A stretch of 64,000 nt of DNA from assembly GCA_025677835.1 (NCBI GenBank), contig JAIXMR010000030.1:151772-215771 (forward strand). The letters run 5' to 3'. The notes under the pieces are model-generated. The model worked only from the letters and a program-made list of their open reading frames with translations, made no database searches and was not told where the DNA came from. How positions within the stretch are numbered: the first letter of the stretch is position 1; each line of letters begins with the position of its first letter. The DNA comes from Sporodiniella umbellata. Lineage: Eukaryota; Mucoromycota; Mucoromycetes; Mucorales; Rhizopodaceae. This document shows, piece by piece, positions 25,477-37,831 of this stretch. Both the position numbers and the translations under genes were made by a program.

Positions 25477-28400
25477 ATGAGAGATAACTTTCTTCTAAGC
25501 GACGAAATTCTAAAACTACAAGAGAAAGAAGGCTATTACATTCCTAATGAAATTGATCTAAGAGGAAAAAGCGATCAGGACATTTCAAGATACTTGAATG
25601 GTATATATACCAAACCACAGCGTTCATAACCAACAACTATACGATCTAGAAATCACGGACAGTGTTGAAGTGTCTTCTGAAAATATAGCAGATCTTGTCG
25701 TTTTTGACAAAATTCGAAGTTTTTTGAAGTAAAAGTATTTACAACTGTCCTTGAGCTCTTTCCTTTAACACAAAACAACATAGATACTTTGCTTATATTC
25801 AACCTCGTTGGCTGGCCAGATTATTTGATATTGTTTTGTCTGGTACATCAGAATTTGACTTACTATACATATTGAGCAGCAAACTAATTATAAATGAGCG
25901 CAGCATTCAGAATTGAAATAAAATCTACCTCTGACGATTTAGAGAAAGACGAAAGAGAATCATTCAGCAACCATCGCCATTACCTTGAGCTTTATGGGTA
26001 TCTGATTCATTGGTTCTTAAACTCAGCCGAAGAGAACGCAACGATATCAAAGACAGCTAAAAAGTCCAAAAGCGATCAAAACGACCTCAAAACCTTTGAT
26101 TGGAGCAATCAAAAACTAAAAGCGTTTGATACTGCTAGTTGGCTACTTGATCTAAAGTTAGGAAAACTATGGACTGTTGCACCGGAACGAACTACATTTA
26201 TCACTCTATTCACCAAACCTGCGTATCAGCTATTTGAAAATCCAGTAAGCGCAAAGTCTAGCAGAGTAAAGGAGCGCGTCTTTCGTATATTGGGACTGTG
26301 TGTGAAATTTTATGAGCATTCTTTTGGTAGGAATATCAGTGTTTTTTTTTTTGTGTTTGTTTAGCCAACTTTATTGTTAGTTGCTCAGACAACTATGATG
26401 CAAAACCTCCAGTATTGGGAGCACTCAGCAGAGCCTATGGCAGAATTCCTGTTTTATCTTGTAGACAAGCTAAACTATACACAACTGGCGGACGAAATAT
26501 TGCGTGATATTAGTAGTCGCGAGTTTAAAGACGCAGGTGCAAAAGAGGTTAAAGACTCTCCTAACCCAAAAACATTTTCAATTTTTCTGACGAAGCTTGC
26601 GGACCTCTCGCCCAAAATCATCTCAAAAAACATTTCCTTACTCATACATCAACTAGATAGCGAGGTAAAAAGCCATACGGGTTAAAAAAAAAAAAAAGAA
26701 AACTTGCTTAGATTTGTTCGTTTTCTTTAGTCTTATTTGATGAGGTCCACTATCATTGACATTCTAGGATTTATGATTGAGGACTTGTCGAAATCAATGG
26801 AAGAAAATCCAAATCAAATGGAGCAAATCAACGGGTTTTTTGATATTTTGGAAGAGCGCATGTTGGACAACATCTCTTATTGTAGACAAAGGGTTGTACA
26901 AGTTTACCTACGTTTATTTGAGTAAGTTTTATCGAAAAAGCGAAGAAAAGGGATTAGAAACTAACCATACTTCAGCTTGAAAACGAAGTTTCCTAAAAGA
27001 AGACAAGCAGCGGCTGCTTTATGTATTCGGCACTTACAAGACAAAAGTAGCACTGTCCGAAAAAACGTGATAAAGCTTTTATGCAAGCTAATCTCTACCC
27101 ATCCTTACAGTGTGTATGGTGGAGAGTTGGATCTGGATGATTGGAAGAAGAAGCTCCATACATTAGTTACTGAGATTGAGGCAAGCTAGAGCGTTTCCTT
27201 TTATTAACAATTGTTAACAGCGGTTTATTTAGAATGTCACCACTGAAAATGTCACAGCGCCTTTTACGACGATGCAGCTTCAAAATGTAGAGACTGAAAA
27301 CTCGATAGCTAGCGAGCTTGCTGTTTCAGAAGATAGTGAAAAAATTAGTCAAAAACAACAAGCAAACGAAGACGTTACAATGTCTGAAGCTTTCCCTGAA
27401 AAAAGCTCACCTCGAGAAAAGATTGCAGAAGAGCTATCTGCTCAAACAACAGCAAATACCCCAAAAATAGTGGTATCTGCAGAAAAATTGCAGCAGTTAC
27501 TCTTAATGAGGGCTTTTCATGAAGATGCAATTTATTTTATCGGCCAGATTCACACTTGTATTCCTATTGTTACTCAACTATTGTCTTCCAAGACTAAGGC
27601 TGAAGTTTTAGAATCAATGAACTTTCTTGTTACAGCATACAACTACCAGATCAAAAGTGCTCTAGATGGCATCCGCAAAATGCTTCATTTGATTTGGACA
27701 AAAGATACAAGCGATGAAGGGAAAGGAATTAAGATGAAACTCTTGTCGTGTTATGAGTCGCTGTATTTAGAAATAGATAGAGGCCATTCAAGAAGAGATA
27801 ACGTTAGCCGTATTGCTAAAAACTTAATTCAGTTAACTTTTGATACAAATCTGGCCGAATTAACTTCACTTGAACAGCTACTTAAAACTATCATGCTTGA
27901 AGATAGCAGCAAGATACCTGACGATATTATAGAAAAATTATGGTCTGTTTATGGATTTACAAAGGGAAAAATTCAAAAGGCTCAAAGACGAGGTGCGATT
28001 GTAATTTTAGGGATGCTGGCACAAGCTGATACCTCAATTGTTTCCGAAAAAATCGATTTGATGCTTAAAGTTGGGTTGGGGCCTTTGGGAAAAAATGATC
28101 TGGGTTTGGCGAGATATACCTGCATAGCTCTACAAAGACTACAGGGCGTAAAAAAAAACGAGAAGAGCCGGGGTGTTCAAGTTGGTATTCGCTTTCCTTT
28201 AAGACATGCAATCTTCACTCGACTAAAAGATGTAATTGACTCGCCTACTGAAAGCAATGAATGGTAAAAACCACGAAGAAGAAAAAAACAAGTAACACAG
28301 TTTTATGTATATAGGTTTAGTTTGGCTGAGCAAGCTATCAACACTATTTATTTACTTTGTGAGCAACCAGAAGTGCTCAGCAAAGAAATCATATTTCAAA

Positions 28401-30196
28401 AGACCAGTGCAGTATTTGGCGCTAAAGAAACGTCTTCTGAATTCTCAGAAGCATCGACTAATGCGGATTCTATGATACTTGATTATGACGTTAGTCAGTT
28501 ACAGCAAAATTTACCTTACCCCCAAGTCTCCATTCACCAGTCTCCATATTCTCTGTCTCAACTATTCTTCATGGTAGGACATGTAGCGTTGAAACAAATA
28601 GTTCACTTGGAAATTGTGGAATCAGCTTGGAAAAAGAAAAAATCGCAGAAGACAGAGGCAGAAAAGAAAGACGACCAAAACCTTAAAGAGAGCATAGACG
28701 ATGAGCTTGAACAAGTTGGTGGAACGGCTGAAGACGATATCGGCGATGCAGTTATAAGAATTCGTGAAAAAGAAATCTTATATGGTAGTCAGTCGCTACT
28801 CGCAAGATATGGTCCTTTGCTTGTGGAAGTGTGTGCTAGGAATAAGTTATACAATGTAGGAGTGCAATTTTTTTTTTTTTTTTGGTTATTAAGACAGCTG
28901 TTTTTAGGATGCAAACTTGCAAGTTACTGCAACTTTAGCGTTAGCTAAATTTATGTGTGTTAGCTCAGAATTTTGCGAAAAACACCTTCAGCTGTTATTT
29001 ACTATTCTCGAAAAGTCACAAGACGCAACTATCCGAAGCAATATCGTTATTGCATTAGGAGATATGGCGGTCTGCTTCTCAACTTTAATAGACGATAATA
29101 TCAGCTTTTTATACAACAGGCTTGCAGACCCTGATACACTTGTAAAGAAAAATGCAGTAATGGTGTTGACTCATTTGATATTGAACGGCATGGTCAAGGT
29201 TAAAGGACAGATTAGTGAGATGGCCAAATGTCTTGAAGACGGTGATCAGCGTATTGCAGATTTAGCAAAACTATTCTTCACTGAACTTGCATCTAAAGAC
29301 AACGCAATTTACAACAACCTGCCTGATATTATCAGTAATTTAACAAGTGATAGTGATCAACGGTTGGATGAGGAAGCATTTAGGCGTGTAATGAAATTTT
29401 TGTTCAGTTTTGATTTCGTTGAAAAAGAAAAGCAGGCCGAAAACATTGTTGACAAATTATGTCAGCGTTTTATGGCTGCTGGAGATCAAGAGCGCACATG
29501 GCGCGATATCGCTTATTGTTTATCTTTATTGCCGTATAAGTCCGATAGATCACTGAAACGTTTGCTGGAAAGCTGGTCAACTTACCAAGACAAACTACAT
29601 GAAGATTTTGTTCATAAATGCTTTTTAGAAATCCTAACGAAAGCACGTTTGCAAAAAGTACAAAAACCGGAGATAAAGGTGTTGGTAGATGAACTAGACC
29701 AAAAGATAGAGAAAATTGTAGGCCCCAAAAAAGAAGCTGAGGCAGCTGAGGTGGAACAAAGTAAAAAAAATGGTAGTACAACAATAGACAAAAGCAAAAA
29801 AAATTAACCACTTGTTTTTTCCTAAATAATACAGCTGGAAAAACTTCAAAGAAAGATTCGAGGAAAGCCTCAAAAGACAAAACGGCTTCAAAACAAAAAG
29901 AATCTAGCTCTGGAGTTAAACGCCGGAGAAGCCGAAAAATTCAGTATGACGAAGATAGTGAAGAAGAATTGGAAGAATATGTCGCAGAAAACGATGATGA
30001 CGAAAACGACGACGACGACGACGATGATGATGATGATGATGATGATGAAGACGATGAAGATGATGAAGAAGATGATGGCGAAGATGAAGAGGACCGAGAA
30101 AACGATGATGAAGAGGGCGATGGAAATGATGAAAAGGATACTAAGAAGAGCGGGCCATCGGGACATGGCGATATGGACATCAGTGAAGACTCATAA
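25477..30196 (+). CDS. Condensin complex subunit 1 (CAP-D2/Ycs4/Cnd1)
   Basis: Eleven exons (25477-25600, 25650-25728, 25784-25842, 25904-26326, 26381-26664, 26731-26921, 26976-27180, 27233-28263, 28315-28855, 28908-29760, 29835-30196) give about 1383 aa, the usual size of the family. It is a HEAT-repeat protein: SYLMRSTIIDILGFMIEDL, CRQRVVQVYLRLFE, RRQAAAALCIRHLQDKSSTV, VTATLALAKFMCVSSEFCEK, CFSTLIDDNISFLYNRLADP and VKKNAVMVLTHLILNGMVKV mark the conserved central and Cnd1 C-terminal repeats. Condensin compacts and loops mitotic chromosomes. The intron after 27180 starts with GC (AG/GCAAGC) instead of GT. The last exon encodes a basic patch (KRRRSRKIQ) followed by a long Asp/Glu tail. The donor of the last intron could also be 29773, changing a few residues. 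Confidence 0.95.
29990..30135 (+). repeat. Asp/Glu-coding GAY/GAR triplet tract
   Basis: A nearly pure run of GAT, GAC, GAA and GAG codons at the end of the condensin gene. It makes long spurious open frames on both strands and may vary between strains. Confidence 0.85.
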
Positions 30197-30577
30197 AATA
30201 TTAAAAGCTACTATAATTTGCATACCCATCAAATGGCACTTTGATATTGTTATCTCTTTTTTGCTTAGAAGAAAAAACAGGGATATGTTGTCATGTACTG
30301 ATGTGCTACAAAGGTCTATTCTTTTGACTTCTTTTGATACGAAGTGGTTGCACAGCTTTATATTTTTTTGACTTTTTTATGCAGTGTGAGCTTTCAATCA
30401 CAAAAAGTGTATAGAAATACCCAAGTTAATCTAAATAAGCCGATGTTTGAACTGTGCCCGCAGTCAGCTATTTTTCAACAATACCAAGCGGCAAGAGCTG
30501 ACATAAGTATTTGAATGATTAAAAAATCAAAAACTTTTTTGTTCTATTTTCTTCCGAAAAAGAAAAAAACACTTGCA
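30197..30577. promoter_or_regulatory. Intergenic spacer, condensin 3' / DOM34 promoter
   Basis: 380 bp between two genes on the same strand. AT-rich, with A-rich tracts just before the DOM34 start. No other gene seen. Confidence 0.45.
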
Positions 30578-32094
30578 ATGAAGGTAATCTTCGCATTATA
30601 TAGCAGCAATGACTGACAGCTTAAATGTGGTCTTTCTAAAGTTGATCAGCAAAACATTAGAAAAAGATGCATCAGGATCTGTCACTTTGCTCCCAGAAGA
30701 ATTAGAAGACATGTGGCATGTATACAATCTTATATCTAAAGGCGATATGATCAAAGCAACCACTATTCGGTATTAGAGCAACAACTTTGTTTTTGAAAAT
30801 TAACATTTACATATAGTCGGTTACAGTCTGAAAGCTCAACCGGATCGTCAACAAGTCAAAGAGTACGAATGAATTTAACTATAGCTGTCGAAAGTGTGGA
30901 ATTCGACCCTATTGTTGGTCTACTACGTATCAACGGAAGGGTTTCTAGCGAAAACCAATACGTCAAGGTACTAAACAATAAGCTCTGACCTATATCAATA
31001 TAAAGACTAAAGTGCTTTGGCCGCAATAGATGGCTAGTTATCATACTATAGACTTAGAATTAAACCGTAACTTTACTTTATTTAAAGCTGAATGGGATAC
31101 AATTGCATTGGAGAGAGTAGACGACTCTTGTGACATCACCAAACAAGCCGATGTTGCTGCTATCGTTTGTCAAGAAGGTCTTGCCAATTTCTGTTTTTTG
31201 ACTCAGCATATGACCATTGTCCGTCAACGTATTGAAACAGCAATCCCCAGAAAAAGAAAGGGATCTGTAACCAATCACGAAAAAGTAGGGCCCGAAATAT
31301 ATGGACGTATTTAACCTTTAATTTGCTTAAATGTACAGGGATTAGAAAAGTTTTATGAGCAAATATACCAAGCCGTTATTAGACATGTGAATTTTGATAT
31401 CATAAAGGCAGTTATTATCGCTAGCCCAGGGTTTGTAAAGGTATGCTTACTTTTTTTTTTTTTAAAAAAAAAGAACACTGAACTTTTTTTTTCAGGACCA
31501 AATATACAACTATATATTTGACCAGGCAGTGGTAAAATTTGTAGGATAGACAATAGAAGTTAACTTTTGGAAATATAGAAAACGGGAAACAAAACAATTA
31601 TGGAAAACAAATCCAAATTTGTTCAGATTCACTGTTCAAATGGACATAAACACGCTTTGACAGAAATCATGCAGGACCCTTCAATCCAAGCAAGACTAGC
31701 AGATACAAAGGCAGCTCGTGAAGTACAAGCGCTGGACAAGTTTTATGAAATGATGAACACTGACCCTGATAGAGCTTTTTATGGCTTCGACCATATTGAA
31801 AAGGCAAATGAAATTGGAGCCATTGGAACCTTGCTTGTGACTGACGAGCTATTTCGGTCTGCAGATATTGGAACGCGCAAAAAGTATGTTTCACTAGTGG
31901 AACAAGTCCGTGCACAAAATGGAAATGTCTTTGTCTTTTCAAGCATGCACGCTTCAGGGGAACGTAAGATGAACCTTTAAATGTTTTCCAAAAAAAAAAA
32001 ACTAAACCTCTATTAAATAGAATTAAACCAATTGAGCGGTGTAGCAGCAATTTTGAATTTTCCACTGCCAGATATTGACGAGGATTTCAATTAA
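30578..32094 (+). CDS. DOM34: Dom34/Pelota, ribosome rescue factor
   Basis: Eight exons (30578-30583, 30642-30769, 30817-30967, 31030-31284, 31339-31440, 31496-31531, 31579-31963, 32021-32094) give 378 aa. The first coding exon is only ATGAAG; a 58-nt intron joins it to [20 protein letters not shown], restoring the canonical MK-L start of the family. The N domain continues [14 protein letters not shown] and TIRRLQSESS. The central domain includes [20 protein letters not shown] and [12 protein letters not shown], with the PRKRK basic loop. The C-terminal eRF1-like domain ends [20 protein letters not shown]. Like other Pelota proteins it lacks the GGQ motif of eRF1. With Hbs1 it splits stalled ribosomes in no-go and non-stop decay. 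An alternative ATG at 30609 would need the intron retained and breaks the family N-terminus. Confidence 0.96.
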
Positions 32095-32633
32095 TAAACG
32101 GAGTTCATGCATTTGTTTTTATTGCTTTGGGTATCCTGTTTTCGTTCTTTTTTACAATATTTAAACCATGATATACTCAGTCGTGTAAAAAGAAAAAAAA
32201 ACGCTTTTCTTGCTACGGCAACTACATTGACACATAAACACTTTTAAAAAAAATAAAACTTTACTGAGCCATTGGATAAAATTTGTATAAATGGCAAAGT
32301 TCAATGAAAGTTCCTGAATGTATAATTTAAAACAAACTTTGTTTTATCGGATGTTTAGAACGTCAACCGTACCCCTTTATAGCTGAAAGCAAACTACCTT
32401 TAAAAGCTTATTTTAATTTAAACCAATTAACGCACCATTTTAATTCTTTATTGGTGGCGTTCAAAGACTAATAGAGCATTTTTTATTTGAGACTGAAAAA
32501 AGAAAGCAAAGTCAATCTGCTGTTCTTTCGAGGGCTCAAAACCCCGCTCAGCTATGTGACAAACTCTTGAAAACTGCTTAATTATTTGAACTTGTTTTTT
32601 TTTTTTTTTTTTTTTAACTTTCGTTTTTAGACT
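32095..32633. other. Intergenic region upstream of PHF5A
   Basis: About 540 bp, AT-rich. A 22-nt T run and a possible acceptor (TTTTTAG at 32624-32630) right before the PHF5A ATG suggest an intron in its 5' leader. Confidence 0.4.
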
Positions 32634-33077
32634 ATGGCAAGACATCACCCCGATTTAATATTCTGTAGAAAACAACCTGGCATTGCAATTGGCCGCCTGT
32701 GTGAAAAATGTGATGGTAAATGCGTTATTTGTGATAGGTAAATAGAAATTTGATTATGTCCCGTTTTTAATCCCTTTCTAATTTGAAAACAGTTACGTTC
32801 GTCCAGCAACTCTAGTTCACATTTGTGACGAATGCAACTTTGGTAAGATCAAACACACAAATCAAAACTTCCCATAATAATAATATAAAAAAATGTAGGC
32901 TCTTTCCAAGGACGTTGTGTCATTTGTGGTGGATCAGGAGTATCTGATGCATATTACTGCGTTGGGTGCACGCGGCTAGAAAAAGATCGTGAAGGATGTC
33001 CGAAGATCATCAATTTGGGATCATCAAAAACAGATCTATTTTATGAGCGGAAAAAATTTGGGTTTAAGAAAAGATAG
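32634..33077 (+). CDS. PHF5A: PHF5A/Rds3, SF3b complex subunit
   Basis: Three exons (32634-32737, 32793-32842, 32899-33077) give 110 aa, exactly the size of animal and plant PHF5A. The protein is almost invariant in eukaryotes: [58 protein letters not shown] and [20 protein letters not shown]. The paired CxxC motifs bind three zinc ions in a knotted fold. It sits in SF3b of the U2 snRNP and contacts the branch-site adenosine region. Introns are short and the frame is exact at both joins. Confidence 0.98.
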
Positions 33078-33769
33078 CATTAAACAATAAACAAGCGTTC
33101 GAAGTATATTTATATATGTTTGTTTTTGCTTCAGCAGAACGTTTGTAATTGGGAAAAAAGAAAGTTATTAGACATTTTACGCTACCAATTAGATAGGACC
33201 ATATACCACAATCGTTTCAGCTGTATCTTTATTGTATATTGCTGGAACACGACATCATAATTTTCCCGAAAACAAAACAGATATACAAAATAGATGTCGT
33301 ATGTTTGTGCCCAACTTATATTAAGAAATACGGCATTGGTTTTTTACAAGATGAAAGAGGAAAAGACGGCCGTAGTTTTGAAATACAAACATCGTATAAT
33401 ACGCTTAAAAATCACTCTCTTTTAACAGATCAAAAGACAATAAATCAAACTACTTTTGTAAGTAGAACTTGCCCTTTTGATGTTTGCTAATGGAAGTATG
33501 TTCGACAACAATGTATATCTTCTTAATCGTCTCAATCAGTCATTTTATAAGTTGGCCTAATTTAATTGTTTTTTAAATCTCAAAGATACCCGTTTAAAAA
33601 GCGATTGTGAACTTTAGAAAAAATAGAAAGTATCAAATTTGTGTGATCTTAATATGTGATTTTATTTGTCTATCATTATATGAACTCTATATATATATAC
33701 TCTTATGCATACAAACCCTGCTAGTCTTAGCAAGTATGTATAAAATTGAAAAAAGAAAAACTAGGCTCG
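33078..33769. other. Intergenic region between convergent genes
   Basis: About 690 bp. An 83-codon open stretch (33239-33490, +) has no ATG at its start and no recognised relatives. A short TA repeat lies near 33692. Nothing else supported. Confidence 0.45.
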
Positions 33770-34903
33770 TTAAACCGCTATAAGATAAAGATACGTTACA
33801 AGAAAAGCAAAAATAACTTGAATATTGATTTTCTCAAACAGAGAAGGTGAGCTGTTCTCAGTATTATCAATCTCGACATGCTTTGTTGGTGACAGACTAT
33901 TGACGTGAAATCCGGCAGCCCCCAAATGCGATTCAATCTTTTCAGATTTGATTCCAAGAAATTCCGCGTTATTTAATTCTGCTGTCAGCTGCAGCGCTTC
34001 ACCGACTGTATAAAAGTCCACTTCAATAAAGCTGGGCTTTTTTGCGTGAACTAGAGTACAATTGTTTGTATGATCGATTAGGAGTTGACCGTTGATTGTT
34101 TCTGCTCTATTTCTCATTGGTATCTGGATTTTGAATGCAGCTATATCGATGACACCATACAAGAAGTGGTTCATCACATACATTAAATCGCTAGGATTAA
34201 CATCCGAGGCAACTCTATCAATATTACAATTAAAGTTCTCTGCTTTGGTATTTTCATATGGCGTTTCAAAAACTCTAGCGAACTGGTACATCAACCTACG
34301 AAAAAAGATTTAAGACAGAGTTAAGGGTTTATTCGTATTTTACCATGGATAGTCTACTTCGTTGGGTTTAGAATCTATAAAATTTACAACTCGCTTCCCA
34401 GACTGAATCATCTCATGAAGCGTAGGCCAAGGATCCCCTTCTTTGTGTATAAATACGTAAGGCAGAATTGAACTAGCTTCATATGACCGAGCAATGTCAG
34501 ACGCGTCTATATTGTATAGATTATTCCACATAATAGTTACAACCTCTCTGGTATTACTCTCCAGCCAAAAAGCAATTTGATCCAAGGTGTCTGAAGCGGG
34601 TCCAGCGTCAAGTACTTCACAGAAAGAATGACATAAATGTACAGAGGAGTCTCTTGCGGAGAAAACAGCCGATAATTTAATTCCTCGAACACCGTCGTCT
34701 AGTTGTTTAAGGACGGATATTTCCTGTGTAGCAGCAAGATTTGGCGATACAGCATAGGAGTCGTGAGTAACCAGATGCGTTATATTACTATAAGGCCAGT
34801 TACAAAGATGCGATCCACCATTGCATTCAGCGTTTACGACAACTGAAAGCAGAGAAATAGTGATACATAAAAACCAAAAAACATCTACAACAGATAGTTC
34901 CAT
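33770..34903 (-). CDS. Secreted or GPI-anchored PI-PLC X-like phosphodiesterase
   Basis: Two exons (34903-34344, 34295-33770) give 361 aa. The N-terminus has a hydrophobic signal (FWFLCITISLLSVVVNA) followed by a Cys-containing NGGSHLCNWPYSN. The TIM-barrel PLC-X-like domain shows THDSYAVSPN with the first catalytic-type histidine, DDGVRGIKLS, HLCHSFCEVLDAGP, NTREVVTIMWNN and GKRVVNFIDS. The C-terminus ends in a hydrophobic stretch (VIFAFLVTYLYLIAV) after NTENSSP, which fits a GPI-anchor signal or a single anchor. The family are phosphodiesterases acting on inositol lipids or similar substrates at the cell surface; the exact substrate is unknown. Several potential N-glycosylation sites (NIT, NCT, NSS) support secretion. 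Confidence 0.86.
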
Positions 34904-34991
34904 TAAAAGTAAACGTTTGAATTAAAAGAGTAGAAAACACTTGAATCGTTAAATTTTTTGGACATATTTTATAAAACATGCCATGAGAGGC

Positions 34992-35015
34992 TTTTTTTTT
35001 AAAAAAAAAAAAAAA
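34992..35015. repeat. T9-A15 junction tract
   Basis: Lies between the start of the PLC-like gene and the stop of TVP23, both on the minus strand; same class as the tract at 9638. Confidence 0.8.
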
Positions 35016-35077
35016 GAAAAAAAAGATCGCTTTGTTAAGATTGATGTATTATTGTATATAATATAGTGAGAGTAAAA

Positions 35078-36075
35078 TTATCTACGACCACTCAAAAATC
35101 CCCCGATTCCAGATGAGACAGCCCGCCCTAACAGATTAGTTGCGCCGCTGCTCAAAGATCCTAAAGCGGATTGTGTAGCTACTGAAGTTGCCCACTTTCG
35201 TTTGGCATCTTTATCGCATTGAGTGTATCCGTACATATTTGCAACATTCATAACGATTGCTACAACCACTATAACTAACCATGAAGCTTTGAAAGTAAGT
35301 ATACATGAAATCGCGAGCAGTACCCATATGGCAGGGGTAGCGTACAGGACGGTCCAGAATAAACGTGAATCAGCACTGTTGGGTTGACGGTTCGGCTATC
35401 AGTGAACATTTTTAAGTACGATGGTATTGAAATAAGTGCTGATCTTACATGTGCGCTTTCAAATACCCACTTATTTGAACCATCAGTCTGGATTTCGTTC
35501 CACCAGCGTAGACCAACTAATAATCTTCCGGATATATTCTTTACAGTCCAAAAATCGAAAGCCAGCAAGAGTATGGTTACAACAAATATCAGTGTAAAGT
35601 TATCAGAAAACAGCGTTCCTAATAAATAAGTAAGGATGGCACCTAGACGAAATGCTAAGAAAAAGAAGGCAGCTATTGGGTGACTAAAAGTATAGAGTTA
35701 ATTTTTATTTTGTGAAAGTGAACAAAATAAAAACCCATCGTGACAAAATCAAAGATTTTTCTTTAATGTACCTGGATTGCTCAAAGTAATCACGTATAGC
35801 ATTATTGTTTCTGTTTCTGTTATCTACGTTTCCAGACATGCCTGCTTCTACATCTTCCACAATGAAACTATCGTTTTGATTTGCTGAATTCGTTCTATTT
35901 TCGTTAACCTATAAATTTCGGCTTAAAATTAGTTGAACAGATCTATTGTCTATGGTGAGCAAAGTACCATAGTTAAAATTGAACAAAGTGGAAAATTAAG
36001 GTGGGTTTTTAGAAAATAAAGCCCGAGTTGGCTTCAACTTTCAATGAATTGTACCTCAGAATATCGCTGTGACAT
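35078..36075 (-). CDS. TVP23: Golgi membrane protein TVP23 (FAM18)
   Basis: Four exons (36075-36055, 35908-35772, 35683-35449, 35395-35078) give 236 aa. Exon 1 codes only MSQRYSE, followed by a polar N-terminal region. Exon 2 ends in RDYFEQS, and exon 3 begins with SHPIAAFFFLAFRLGAILTY, the typical start of the TVP23 membrane core. Then come LLAFDFWTVKNISGRLLVGL and RWWNEI, the family's central signature, ADSRLFWTVLYATPAIWVLL and IVMNVANMYGYTQCDKDAK. Four membrane segments are expected. TVP23 resides in late Golgi vesicles with Yip4/Yip5-type partners and helps in protein sorting. The next gene, CSN5, starts 255 bp away in the divergent direction. Confidence 0.94.
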
Positions 36076-36330
36076 CACTTTTTTTAATTTTACTTGAATA
36101 TAAGCGATAGGAACCGTGTTCAGTAACTATATAATACAGAGATAGAATATTAGTCTTTGTACTATTACTGATTTACTGGTTTGTTTTACTAATCGATTTG
36201 GGTAGCAAACGCTTCCTCTGGCAAATAATTACTTGGCGTAACAAATGTCGCTACTTTAATATACCTTTCAGCATAAACGTACCTTTAAGCTTTTTTTGTC
36301 AATTTTCTTTCAAAGGGAAAAACTCAAAAA

Positions 36331-37476
36331 ATGGATGCAGAGACAGCTCGTAAAAACTGGGAATTAGAAAACAGCATTGTTACAGTAGATCCTGAAGAAG
36401 ACAAAATTTACTTTTACGATGCCGATGAAGACAAACAAGCTGTGGCCAAAAAGCCTTGGCTAGCAGAGTAAAATACAGTTAAACCCTTTCAATATTATTG
36501 TTATTAATGGCTGCTTTTTTTTTGTTGATACAGCCCTAATTACTTCAAGAAGGTTAAAATTTCGGCGACGGCATTGGTTAAAATGGTACGTCTTTTGAAC
36601 TGCTCATAGCTATATTAAGTCCTCCTTGATGTTTCAAGGTTATGCATGCTCGATCAGGAGGAAACATTGAAATCATGGGTTTAATGCAAGGAAAGATCAA
36701 TGGAGATACCATGTATGTTATGGACAGTTTTGCACTTCCAGTTGAAGGAACTGAAACCAGAGTAAATGCTCAGAATGAAGCTTATGAATATATGGTATCA
36801 TACATAGAAAAGTCAAAAGAGGTAACGCGAAAAACGATTTTGTAAATAGATTGGCTTTTTTATTTTTTTTTCAAATCTATAAGGTAGGAAGGCTAGAAAA
36901 TGTTTTAGGGTGGTATCATTCACACCCAGGGTATGGATGTTGGTTGTCTGGAATTGATGTCAGCACACAAAGACTGAACCAACAATACCAGGAACCATTT
37001 GTGGCTGTTGTGGTAAATAATCAAACGCCACTTGTAAAATAGAACACTTACCGCTGTTTCCAGATTGATCCTAGTCGTACTATATCGGCAGGAAAAGTGG
37101 AGATTGGCGCATTTAGAACATACCAACATGTACCTAAAGAAGAGAAAGTAAGGAAATAAAGTTCAATGGCCATAAAGATTATGACTAAACTATTTGAGTA
37201 GAATTCCAAAGTCCCAAATGAAGGGTTGCCAGAATATCAGAGTATACCTCTTGATAAGATAGAAGATTTTGGTGTACATGCTAAATCGTAAAGGCCTAAA
37301 TTTAGCAGACACTTTTTTTTTTTTTTTGTATATTAGCTCACCTTTGTATCATTAGATATTACTCTCTTGAAGTATCTCATTTTAAATCGAAACTTGATGA
37401 AAAATTACTAGAGGTGCTTTGGAATAAATACTGGGTTAATACCTTGTCGCAATCGCCACTTTTGACGGTACATCTA

Positions 37477-37509
<33 letters not shown>

Positions 37510-37763
37510 CTTATACGATTGTGCCTAAAATATAGAACCGAGACTATGCCACAAAGCAAATGACTGACCTAGCTCAAAAATTAAAACAAACAAACGAAAG
37601 TATGAGAGGCAGAATAGGCGGTTATCATGGAGATAAAAAAAAAACCGAAGAAATGCAACTGAGTAGAGTTACAAAAGACAGCTCCAAGATCACCTCAGAA
37701 GCTGTACACGGTCTATTGTCTCAGATATTAAAAGACCAAGTATTTAATCAAAGGAGTCATTGA
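36331..37763 (+). CDS. CSN5: COP9 signalosome subunit 5, JAMM isopeptidase
   Basis: Eight exons (36331-36467, 36534-36585, 36639-36821, 36884-37012, 37064-37147, 37202-37287, 37356-37467, 37536-37763) give 336 aa. The MPN domain has [19 protein letters not shown] with the conserved glutamate, and the zinc JAMM motif [16 protein letters not shown], i.e. HxH, Ser and Asp in the right spacing. It continues [20 protein letters not shown] and [14 protein letters not shown]. All catalytic residues are present, so it should be an active deneddylase for cullins. The last exons give the helical tail that packs with CSN6 in the complex. The intron before the last exon contains a 29-nt A run (37479-37507). 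Its presence implies a working COP9 signalosome, which fits with the COP1 homologue in the same window. Confidence 0.97.
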
Positions 37764-37831
37764 TATTTCAAAGAATAAAACAGAACAAAGAGAGTAGAGG
37801 AGAAAAAGCTTTTAGTATATTTTTTTTTTCC

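Noticed and set aside
29470..30180. Several minus-strand open frames rich in Ser, Ile or Phe
   Set aside because: They are shadows of the condensin coding sequence and its GAY/GAR tail.
30609..30641. Alternative DOM34 start [11 protein letters not shown]
   Set aside because: It is intron sequence; the conserved MK start is restored by the six-base exon.
32490..32600. Segment reading AERGFEPSKEQ on the minus strand, which might suggest a tRNA-like or conserved element
   Set aside because: No cloverleaf or T-loop could be drawn and no extended homology was seen.
33239..33490. 83-codon plus-strand frame between PHF5A and the PLC-like gene
   Set aside because: No ATG at its start, no recognised relatives, and surrounded by AT-rich spacer; possibly a relic, but unsupported.
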